From assembly GCA_023260935.1 (NCBI GenBank), contig JALQTL010000238.1, forward strand, positions 1 through 7,528: DNA of 7,528 bases. The letters run 5' to 3'. Positions 1 to 5,105 of this stretch are shown here, one piece after another. The translations under genes and the position numbers were made by a program. Origin of the DNA: Paracoccaceae bacterium (GTDB taxonomy: Bacteria > Pseudomonadota > Alphaproteobacteria > Rhodobacterales > Rhodobacteraceae). The notes below the pieces were generated by a model. It was not told the origin of the DNA, searched no databases, and saw nothing but the letters and a program-made list of their open reading frames with translations. Position 1 is the first letter of the stretch. Every line of letters begins with the position of its first letter.

Positions 1-131
1 CTATGCATTAGATCGCTTCGACCTCCCATCGGGGGGATGGGCCTCGGGCAGGCGGGCAGGGGATAGCCACTTTTTTGTCCTTGGATCAGAGCAGGAATCT
101 GTTTTTTCATAGGCCGGCGCCTGATGTGCCT
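1..131. other. foreign-looking sequence replacing the 3' part of ispB
   Basis: This segment is not polyprenyl synthase sequence in any frame I read. On the minus strand the ispB frame runs through it as RHIRRRPMKKQIPALIQGQK and onward. On the plus strand a frame is open from base 2 to a TAG at 110-112 (ending in EQESVFS) and could be the tail of a rightward gene, but I do not recognise it. An inverted repeat, CCTGA (120-124) and TCAGG (131-135), sits on the junction. The segment could be the end of an insertion sequence or island, or a misassembly. No transposase motif is visible in so short a piece. Confidence 0.4.
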
Positions 132-461
132 CAGGTTGGCCGTGGGGCGCCCGCGCCGTTGGGCGCTTTCATCCACCACATCGTCATGCAGCAGCGTGGC
201 GGTGTGGATGAATTCGACCGTGGCCGCCAGGTGGACATGGAACGGCCCGCCATAGCCGCATAGCCGCGCCGCGGCCAGCGTCAGCATCGGGCGCAACCGC
301 TTGCCGCCCGCTTCAACCAGATGCGCCGTCACTTCCGGAATGCGCGGCGCGTGCTGGCTGGCCATCCTGTCGCGGATCAGCGCGTTCACGGCAGCCATGT
401 CATCGGCCAGCCATTCCCCCAGACGATCATGCGGTTTTTGCGACGTATCGTCCAAACTCAT
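132..461 (-). pseudogene. ispB: polyprenyl diphosphate synthase, N-terminal fragment (disrupted)
   Basis: Intact members of this trans-prenyltransferase family extend allylic diphosphates with isopentenyl diphosphate to make the polyprenyl side chain of ubiquinone. The minus-strand frame opens at ATG 461-459 (MSLDDTSQKPHDRLGEWLAD), with a GGAG about 9 bases upstream. The substrate-binding GGKRLRP lies at residues 52-58. The first Asp-rich motif is in LLHDDVVDES, with D93, D94 and D97, followed by RRGRPTANL to residue 110. Homology then stops. The usual continuation (WDN..., VGDYL) and the second Asp-rich motif are absent, and the frame continues as unrelated residues to the window edge without a stop. 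Family members are about 330 residues, so roughly two thirds is missing and this copy should be inactive. An insertion, rearrangement or assembly join near 131 would explain it. Because the enzyme is normally needed for respiration, an intact copy probably exists elsewhere (inference). The gene is divergent from the DUF2007 gene, 53 bases away. Confidence 0.8.
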
Positions 462-514
462 TCCCCGATGCTCCACTCTCGCCTTTTTGCCGGCAACGCC
501 CTAAGTTCAGACGC

Positions 515-730
515 ATGAAAGAGTTGCTCCGCACCAACGATCCAACCCTGATCGCCTATGCACAAGCCCTTTTGCAAGGCGAGGGTATAGCCACCTTTGA
601 AATGGACGTCCACATGAGTGTCCTTGACGGATCACTGGGCATTCTGCCGCGGCGGCTGATGGTGCGGGATGCCGATCACTTTCTGGCCACGGCCGCGCTG
701 CGTGACAACGATATTCCCACCGGGCTTTGA
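515..730 (+). CDS. DUF2007 family small protein
   Basis: A 71-residue protein with the DUF2007 signature: an N-terminal MKELLRTNDPTLIAYAQALL, then a central VHMSVLDGSLGILPRRLMV and a C-terminal VRDADHFLATAALRDNDI. The family is annotated as a putative prokaryotic signal-transducing protein with a small alpha/beta fold, but its biochemical role is not established. Length is normal for the family. There is no signal peptide or membrane segment, so it is cytosolic. No clear Shine-Dalgarno precedes ATG 515; the start rests on family length and the MKELLRT beginning. Its TGA overlaps the ATG of the downstream methyltransferase gene by one base (TGATG), so the two are almost certainly translationally coupled. 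This arrangement next to polyprenyl synthase is what I recall from Rhodobacteraceae genomes. Confidence 0.88.
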   Translation: MKELLRTNDPTLIAYAQALLQGEGIATFEMDVHMSVLDGSLGILPRRLMVRDADHFLATAALRDNDIPTGL

Positions 731-1485
731 TGTTCACGGATGACCAGCTTTCCGATGACAAGTTCCTGTGCGGGCGCCTGCGTCTTTTGCAACCCGTCAA
801 GGGCTACCGCGCGGCGACAGATCCGGTGATTCTGGCGGCAAGCTGCCCGGCCCGGGCCGGGCAGACGGTGCTGGATATGGGGTGCGGGGTCGGGGCTGCG
901 GCCCTGTGTCTGGGCTGGCGCGTGCCGGGCCTGCGCCTGAGCGGCATCGAATTGCAGGCCGATTACGCCGATCTGGCCCGCCGCAACGCCCTGCGCAACG
1001 GAATGGACATGGTGGTAGAGGTGGGTGATATCACACGGATGCCACGGCCCTTGCGCATCGATTTCGACCATGTGATCGCCAATCCGCCCTATTACGGCAG
1101 CGGCACGGCTTCTCCGATCGAGGGGCGGGCGCGGGCGATGCAGGTGGACCTGCCGCTTTCGGCATGGGTTGCCTTGGCGGCCCGCAGGCTTGCCCCCGGC
1201 GGCTGGCTCAGCCTGATCTGCGGGGCCGACGGCCTGCCCGAGGTTCTTGCGGGCATGGGCACGAAGCTGGGGTCGGTCAGTGTCCTCCCCTTGCAGCCCC
1301 GGGTCGGCCGCGCGGCGCCCCGTCTTGTGGTGCGGGCGCGAAAGGGCGGGCGGGCGCCGTTTCGCCTGTTGGCCCCCTTTGTCATCCATGCCGGTGCCGA
1401 ACACGACGGCGACCGTGAAAGCTATACCCCCGAGGCGAACGAAGTCTTGCGCAACGGGGGCGACCTTTTGGCGCGATTTGGCTGA
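730..1485 (+). CDS. trmN6: tRNA1(Val) adenine-37 N6-methyltransferase-like protein (COG4123)
   Basis: A 251-residue class I SAM-dependent methyltransferase of the COG4123 group, whose E. coli member (YfiC/TrmN6) methylates N6 of A37 in tRNA1(Val). SAM-binding motif I is VLDMGCGVG at residues 47-55, the acidic ribose-binding residue is E74 (SGIEL), and the N6-adenine catalytic motif is NPPYY at 118-122. The N-terminal QPVKGYRAATDPVILAA (residues 21-37) is typical of the family. ATG 730 is chosen because it overlaps the DUF2007 stop; the in-frame TTG at 727 is a weaker alternative. The protein is soluble. Substrate identity in alphaproteobacteria is inferred from the family; a related tRNA or other nucleic-acid substrate is possible. 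No terminator follows. The next gene on this strand starts 99 bases downstream behind an inverted repeat. Confidence 0.88.
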   Translation: MFTDDQLSDDKFLCGRLRLLQPVKGYRAATDPVILAASCPARAGQTVLDMGCGVGAAALCLGWRVPGLRLSGIELQADYADLARRNALRNGMDMVVEVGDITRMPRPLRIDFDHVIANPPYYGSGTASPIEGRARAMQVDLPLSAWVALAARRLAPGGWLSLICGADGLPEVLAGMGTKLGSVSVLPLQPRVGRAAPRLVVRARKGGRAPFRLLAPFVIHAGAEHDGDRESYTPEANEVLRNGGDLLARFG

Positions 1486-1538
1486 ATTGGCGGCAAATGC
1501 CGCGACGCGGCGGAAGATTTCGGGCGACACGACTCAAA

Positions 1539-1576
1539 TCCTGTGATGCAATCGTTACACGGAGTTCATCACAGGA
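1539..1576 (+). promoter_or_regulatory. perfect 10-bp inverted repeat covering the ribosome binding site of the DUF465 gene
   Basis: TCCTGTGATG (1539-1548) and CATCACAGGA (1567-1576) are exact reverse complements separated by 18 bases. The right arm includes the first four bases of the Shine-Dalgarno AGGAGG (1573-1578) that serves ATG 1585, so in RNA the left arm would pair with it as an anti-Shine-Dalgarno. No T-tract follows, so it is not a Rho-independent terminator. It could act as a translation-controlling hairpin (thermometer-like or opened by leader translation) or as a DNA operator palindrome. The repeat is seen directly; the function is inference. Confidence 0.6.
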
Positions 1577-1584
1577 GGTAAGAG

Positions 1585-1752
1585 ATGACCGTTGCTTCGC
1601 ATCTGCAGGAACTGCGCCGCAAGCATGACAACCTCTCGACCATGGTGGAACAAGAACAGCGCAGCCCGGGGTCAGATGCCCTGCGGATCGCTGAGCTGAA
1701 AAAGCAGAAGCTGAAGCTGAAGGAAGAAATCACACGCCTTTCGCAGGCTTGA
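1585..1752 (+). CDS. YdcH/DUF465 family small protein
   Basis: A 55-residue protein beginning MTVASHLQELRRKHDNLSTM. It has the DUF465 pattern: an N-terminal helix with ELRRKHDNLS, a short RSPGSD turn (residues 26-31), then a second charged helix rich in KQKLKLKEEI. The predicted fold is a small helical hairpin or coiled coil. Family function is unknown; E. coli YdcH is a homologue by family name. The start is supported by AGGAGG at 1573-1578, six bases before ATG. That site is partly buried in a perfect inverted repeat, suggesting translational control. The last 23 bases overlap the 3' end of the convergent EamA-family gene. Lys-rich and heptad-like spacing suggests self-association (inference). 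Confidence 0.85.
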   Translation: MTVASHLQELRRKHDNLSTMVEQEQRSPGSDALRIAELKKQKLKLKEEITRLSQA

Positions 1753-2602
1753 CCTGACGCGCACTGGCGCGTGCTGCCAGTGCCGCGCCCCCGGTGATCA
1801 ATGCGGCCGCAACGGCCAAAGCAGGGGTTGCCGGGGCCACGCCTGCCGCAACCAGCGCAAGGGTTGACAGCAGCGGTGCCGCATAGGACGCGACGCCAAG
1901 AAGCTGGATGTCGCCCTTTTTCATACCGATATCCCATGTAAAAAAGGCCACCCCAACCGGCCCGATGCCCAGTGCAAGCACGGAAAGCCAGCCAAGCCCC
2001 GTGGCGGGCCATATCGTTTCTTCCAGCACCAGATGGGCGACGGCAGACAGTGCCGCCGTGGCAAGGCAATAGACCGTGACGCTTTCGGTGGGCACATCCC
2101 CCAGGCGGCGCGACAGCACCGAATATCCTGCCCAGGTGATTGCACAGCCAAAGGCAAGCAGCAGCCCCAGCGCATTCGCTTCGCCGCCCGGATCGCGGGC
2201 AAGGGTGATCATCGCCGCCCCGGCAAAGGCAACAAGTGCCCCCAGAATATGCATCGGGCCCAGACGCTCTTCTGGCAGGAAGCCTGACAGAAGCACGATG
2301 AACAGCGGCCACAGATAGGCGATCAGGCCGGTTTCGGCGGCCGGAGCCAGCCGAAAGGCCGTGAAATACAGCAGATGATATCCAAAAAGGCCAGCCGTGC
2401 CAAAGGCATAGACCTTCCATGAGATGCCACGCAGCACATGCAGCCCGCGCCGCCCTGTCCAGACCAAACCAATCGCCCCGCCGATGCCAAAGCACATCGC
2501 GTTCAGCAGCAGGGGGGGCACGGGGGCCGACCCGATGGTGAACAGCGCCAGCAGCGACCACATGAGGACGGCACTGAAACCAATTGCGGTGGCGCGGGTC
2601 AT
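1730..2602 (-). CDS. EamA/DMT-family transporter, YddG-like exporter
   Basis: A 290-residue inner-membrane protein of the drug/metabolite transporter superfamily, with about ten hydrophobic segments in two EamA repeats. The first repeat spans roughly residues 5-135 and the second 145-280. The stretch AETGLIAYLWPLFIVLLSGF in the first repeat resembles the YLWP region of YddG-type aromatic amino acid exporters, and AITWAGYSVLSRRL begins the second repeat. The likely role is efflux of amino acids or related metabolites; the substrate cannot be read from sequence. ATG 2602-2600 follows AGGAGA at a spacing of 6, fixing the start. The C-terminus ends in a basic tail (ARQVKPAKGV), as expected for a cytoplasmic end. 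The gene converges on the DUF465 gene and overlaps it by 23 bases. No terminator is visible at its end. Confidence 0.88.
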   Translation of the reverse strand: MTRATAIGFSAVLMWSLLALFTIGSAPVPPLLLNAMCFGIGGAIGLVWTGRRGLHVLRGISWKVYAFGTAGLFGYHLLYFTAFRLAPAAETGLIAYLWPLFIVLLSGFLPEERLGPMHILGALVAFAGAAMITLARDPGGEANALGLLLAFGCAITWAGYSVLSRRLGDVPTESVTVYCLATAALSAVAHLVLEETIWPATGLGWLSVLALGIGPVGVAFFTWDIGMKKGDIQLLGVASYAAPLLSTLALVAAGVAPATPALAVAAALITGGAALAARASARQVKPAKGV

Positions 2603-2774
2603 TCGGGCTCTCCTGATATCCGGCGCGATAGAGAGGCGACCCGCGGCGCCGCGTCAAGCCTTGCGTTGCGCGCAGGGCGGGTTTTCCAAGCGAACATGGG
2701 CGCCTGCCTTGCAACCCTTTGGGCGAGCATTCATTTTATCCGACAGGGAGGGCAGTTCCGTTAGGAGATGTCCA

Positions 2775-2918
2775 ATGTTTGAAGTTGAAGGCAAAGTCGA
2801 CCACGAAGCCATCATGCGCCAGGCATATGCCATGCGCGCCCAGATTTTCGCGGATATGATGAAATCCTTTGTTGCACTGTTCCGGCGCAATACGGTCGCC
2901 AAGGCCAAGCGCGCCTGA
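2775..2918 (+). CDS. small 47-residue protein, function unknown
   Basis: The protein begins MFEVEGKVDHEAIMRQAYAM and continues as a probable amphipathic helix (RAQIFADMMKSFVALFRR) with a basic tail (TVAKAKRA). The start is fixed by AGGAG at 2763-2767, seven bases before ATG 2775. A possible weak promoter is TTGCAA (2709-2714) with CATTTT (2732-2737) 17 bases later. A strong terminator starts six bases after the stop, which supports a real short transcript. It has no signal peptide. The pattern resembles short proteins of unknown function that I recall from Rhodobacteraceae, but I cannot name the family with certainty. The alternating Met/Phe/Ala helix followed by Arg/Lys would suit membrane-surface or nucleic-acid contact (inference). 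It converges with phaB, and a phasin-like role is not supported: it is too short and lacks the phasin motif. Confidence 0.75.
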   Translation: MFEVEGKVDHEAIMRQAYAMRAQIFADMMKSFVALFRRNTVAKAKRA

Positions 2919-2923
2919 AATTG

Positions 2924-2956
2924 AAAAAGGGCCGCCCCGATGGGGACGGCCCTTTT
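2924..2956. terminator. bidirectional Rho-independent terminator between the small protein gene and phaB
   Basis: The stem pairs GGGCCG and CCCC (2929-2938) with GGGG and CGGCCC (2942-2952), with one bulged A at 2946 and a three-base loop GAT. TTTT follows at 2953-2956, and five A at 2924-2928 give a U-tract on the other strand. It ends the plus-strand small gene (stop 2918) and the minus-strand phaB (stop codon at 2975-2977). Confidence 0.88.
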
Positions 2957-2974
2957 CGCTGCCTTTCAGCCAGA

Positions 2975-3700
2975 TCAGACGAAGAACTGACCGCCATTCG
3001 CGCTGATCGTGGACCCGGTGATGAAGCCTGCATCGTCGGAGGCAAGGAAGACCACGCAACGCGCAATCTCTTCCGGCTCGCCCAGACGGCCTACGGGGAT
3101 CAGCGGGATGATGCGTTCGTTCAGCACCTTTTCGTCAATGGCGCGAACCATTTCCGTGCCGATGTAGCCCGGGCAAATGGCATTGACGGTGATGCCGGCG
3201 CGGGCGCCTTCCTGGGCGAGGGCCTTGGTAAAGCCAAGATCGCCCGATTTGGCCGCCGAATAGTTGGCTTGCCCTGCCTGCCCCTTCTGACCGTTGATCG
3301 ACGAGATATTGATGACGCGGCCGAACTTGCGGTCCCGCATGCCCGACCAAAGCGGATGGGTCATGTTGAACAGCCCGGTCAGGTTGGTGTCGATCACCTC
3401 TTTCCACTGGCCGGGGGTCATCTTGTGGAACATGGCGTCCCGCGTGATGCCGGCATTGTTCACCAGCACATCCACTGGACCCAGATCGGCCTCGACCTTG
3501 GCAATCCCGGCGGCGCAGGCATCGTAATCGGCCACCGACCATTTGTAGGTCGGGATGCCGGTTTCCTTGGTGAAGGCGGCGGCGGCCTCGTCATTGCCGG
3601 CATAGTTCGCAGCAACCTTGTATCCGGCAGCCTTCAACGCGACCGAAATCGCGGCGCCAATGCCACGAGAACCACCCGTCACCAATGCAACCTTAGCCAT
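2975..3700 (-). CDS. phaB: acetoacetyl-CoA reductase (NADPH-dependent, SDR family)
   Basis: A 241-residue short-chain dehydrogenase that reduces acetoacetyl-CoA to (R)-3-hydroxybutyryl-CoA, the second step of PHB synthesis in the cytosol. The cofactor motif TGGSRGIG is at residues 8-15, NNAG at 81-84, and the catalytic residues are S134, Y147 and K151 (YSAAK). CPGYIGTEMVRAI (176-188) and the C-terminal ITGSTISANGGQFFV are characteristic of PhaB. ATG 3700-3698 follows AGGAGG at a spacing of 6, and length is normal. The gene lies 114 bases downstream of phaA on the same strand, with a palindrome in the gap, and ends at a strong bidirectional terminator. It may be transcribed with phaA and also from its own promoter near the palindrome (inference). 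FabG-type ketoacyl-ACP reductase is the alternative, but sequence and the phaA neighbour favour PhaB. Confidence 0.95.
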   Translation of the reverse strand: MAKVALVTGGSRGIGAAISVALKAAGYKVAANYAGNDEAAAAFTKETGIPTYKWSVADYDACAAGIAKVEADLGPVDVLVNNAGITRDAMFHKMTPGQWKEVIDTNLTGLFNMTHPLWSGMRDRKFGRVINISSINGQKGQAGQANYSAAKSGDLGFTKALAQEGARAGITVNAICPGYIGTEMVRAIDEKVLNERIIPLIPVGRLGEPEEIARCVVFLASDDAGFITGSTISANGGQFFV

Positions 3701-3755
3701 TTATCCCTCCTCCATCATTGGGAAACGTTGAAATCTTAGTTATCGTTAAGCAACA

Positions 3756-3780
3756 GGGCGCGCAAGATTATTGCGCGCCC
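3756..3780. promoter_or_regulatory. palindrome upstream of phaB (candidate operator or hairpin)
   Basis: GGGCGCGCAA (3756-3765) and TTGCGCGCCC (3771-3780) form a perfect 10-bp stem with a 5-base loop. The inner 17 bases (3760-3776, GCGCAAGATTATTGCGC) match the palindrome upstream of phaA at 16 of 17 positions. Its centre is 68 bases upstream of the phaB start. A run of five T follows at 3782-3786, but on the plus strand, opposite to phaA and phaB transcription. As a terminator it would therefore stop only antisense RNA. In the phaA-to-phaB direction it is followed by TGTTGCTT, which is not a U-tract. Confidence 0.65.
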
Positions 3781-3794
3781 ATTTTTGCACCTGC

Positions 3795-3809
3795 GGCAAG
3801 ATTATCGCC
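3795..3809. promoter_or_regulatory. degenerate second copy of the pha palindrome
   Basis: GGCAAGATTATCGCC contains GCAAGATTATCGC (3796-3808), which differs by one base from GCAAGATTATTGC (3762-3774) in the neighbouring palindrome. The offset between the two is 34 bases, and this copy sits six bases past the phaA stop codon. Its dyad symmetry is imperfect. It could be a lower-affinity second binding site or a decayed copy. Confidence 0.4.
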
Positions 3810-3814
3810 TGCGC

Positions 3815-4987
3815 TCAGCGTTCAAGGCACATGGCAACGCCCATACCCCCGCCGATGCACAGCGTGGCAAGGCCCTTCTTGGCATCGCGGCGGGCCATTT
3901 CGTGCAGCAGCGTGTTCAGGATGCGGCAGCCGCTGGCGCCGATCGGGTGGCCGATGGCGATGGCGCCGCCGTTCACGTTCACGATGGCCGGATCCCAGCC
4001 CATGTCCTTGTTCACGGCGCAGGCCTGTGCGGCAAAAGCTTCGTTTGCCTCGACCAGATCAAGGTCGCCGACTTTCCAGCCGGCCTTGTCCAAGGCCTTG
4101 CGGCTGGCATGGATCGGGCCCACGCCCATGATCGAAGGATCAAGTCCCGCCGTGGCATAGCTTGCGATCCGGGCGATGACCTTCAGGCCACGCTTCGCGG
4201 CCTCTTCCTCGGTCATCAGCAGAACGGCGGCGGCGCCATCGTTGATGCCGCTGGCATTGCCCGCTGTAACCGACCCGTCCTTGGTGAAGGCAGGGCGCAG
4301 CTTGGCCATGCTGTCCAGCGTGGCGCCATGGCGGATATATTCATCGGCATCGACCACGATGTCACCCTTGCGGGTCTTCACGGTGACGGGGATGATCTCA
4401 TCCTTGAACTTGCCAGCCTTTTGGGCGGCTTCGGCCTTGTTCTGGCTGGCAAGGGCGAATTCGTCCTGCATGTCGCGGGAGATCTGCCACTGGTTCGCCA
4501 CGTTTTCCGCCGTCTGGCCCATGTGATAGCCGTTGAAGGCATCCCACAGACCATCCCGGATCATCGAGTCGATAAATGACAGGTCGCCCATCTTTTGCCC
4601 GGCGCGCAGATGCGCCACATGGGGGGCCAGCGACATGTTTTCCTGCCCGCCGGCCACCACGATCCGCGCATCGCCCAGTTGCACATGCTGGGCCCCCAGC
4701 GCCACGGCCCGAAGACCCGACCCGCAGACCTGGTTCAACGACCAGGCGCTGGCTTCCTTGGGCAGACCGGCCTTGATATGGGCCTGACGGGCCGGGTTCT
4801 GGCCCTGACCGGCGGTCAGCACCTGGCCCAGAATGGTTTCCTCGACCTCGGCCTTGTCGATGCCTGCACGGGCAACCACCCCTTCGATGATGGCGGCCCC
4901 CAGATCATGAGCGGGGGTATTGGCGAACGATCCATTGAAGCTGCCGACAGCGGAACGCCCCGCGGCAACGATCACGACATTGGTCAT
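3815..4987 (-). CDS. phaA: acetyl-CoA acetyltransferase (beta-ketothiolase)
   Basis: A 390-residue biosynthetic thiolase that condenses two acetyl-CoA into acetoacetyl-CoA, the first step of PHB synthesis in the cytosol. The nucleophilic C88 is in LNQVCGSGLRA, N315 in VEANEAF, H347 in IAIGHPIGASG, and the acid/base C377 in TLCIGGGMG. All four sit where the family has them, and the length is normal. The start is ATG 4987-4985 (MTNVVIVAAGRSAVGSFNGS), preceded by GAGAGG. The frame is open upstream to 5194, but that extension overlaps the EAL gene and has no thiolase homology. A palindrome lies about 85 bases upstream. The pairing with phaB makes the PHB role more likely than general fatty-acid thiolase function, though the enzyme would also work in the ethylmalonyl-CoA or acetoacetate pathways. 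Confidence 0.96.
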   Translation of the reverse strand: MTNVVIVAAGRSAVGSFNGSFANTPAHDLGAAIIEGVVARAGIDKAEVEETILGQVLTAGQGQNPARQAHIKAGLPKEASAWSLNQVCGSGLRAVALGAQHVQLGDARIVVAGGQENMSLAPHVAHLRAGQKMGDLSFIDSMIRDGLWDAFNGYHMGQTAENVANQWQISRDMQDEFALASQNKAEAAQKAGKFKDEIIPVTVKTRKGDIVVDADEYIRHGATLDSMAKLRPAFTKDGSVTAGNASGINDGAAAVLLMTEEEAAKRGLKVIARIASYATAGLDPSIMGVGPIHASRKALDKAGWKVGDLDLVEANEAFAAQACAVNKDMGWDPAIVNVNGGAIAIGHPIGASGCRILNTLLHEMARRDAKKGLATLCIGGGMGVAMCLER

Positions 4988-5063
4988 ATGGTCCTCTCCC
5001 TTGGCCAAGGACGCGGGGAAACGCCCCCGCCTGCCTTTTTGACCTATGCCGCAACGCCGCAAA

Positions 5064-5080
5064 GCGCAAGATTCTTGCGC
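5064..5080. promoter_or_regulatory. 17-bp palindrome upstream of phaA (candidate operator)
   Basis: GCGCAAGATTCTTGCGC is a perfect palindrome of 8+1+8. It is identical in 16 of 17 positions to the palindrome upstream of phaB. The centre is 85 bases upstream of the phaA start, in the 118-base gap after the EAL gene. Read in the phaA direction, the right half TTGCGC could serve as a -35-like element, which would fit a repressor site. It is flanked by direct copies of ATGCCGCA at 5046-5053 and 5088-5095. The regulator is unknown. PhaR of related bacteria is reported to bind TGC/GCA-type repeats, so it is one candidate. Confidence 0.6.
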
Positions 5081-5105
5081 CGCCACAATGCCGCAGGAAA
5101 GGGGT

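Noticed and set aside
25..41. CCCATC-GGGGG-GATGGG hairpin near the left edge as a terminator
   Set aside because: Six-base stem with no T-tract on either side and no identified gene ending there.
676..1530. A 284-codon minus-strand open frame opposite the methyltransferase gene
   Set aside because: The plus-strand methyltransferase has SAM and NPPY motifs; the reverse frame is low-complexity and without homology.
1569..2714. A 381-codon minus-strand frame overlapping the transporter
   Set aside because: A Cys/Arg/Trp-rich frame-shifted shadow; the 290-codon frame has clear membrane helices and EamA motifs.
2424..2774. A long N-terminal extension of the 47-residue protein
   Set aside because: The extension runs antisense through the transporter gene; ATG 2775 has AGGAG at correct spacing.
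2921..3739. A 272-codon plus-strand open frame opposite phaB
   Set aside because: It is the antisense shadow of a clear PhaB with full motifs, its composition (Gly/His/Asp-rich) resembles a reverse frame, and no family is recognisable.
3785..4579. A 264-codon plus-strand open frame opposite phaA
   Set aside because: Antisense shadow of a complete thiolase in a GC-rich genome; no ribosome site or domain.
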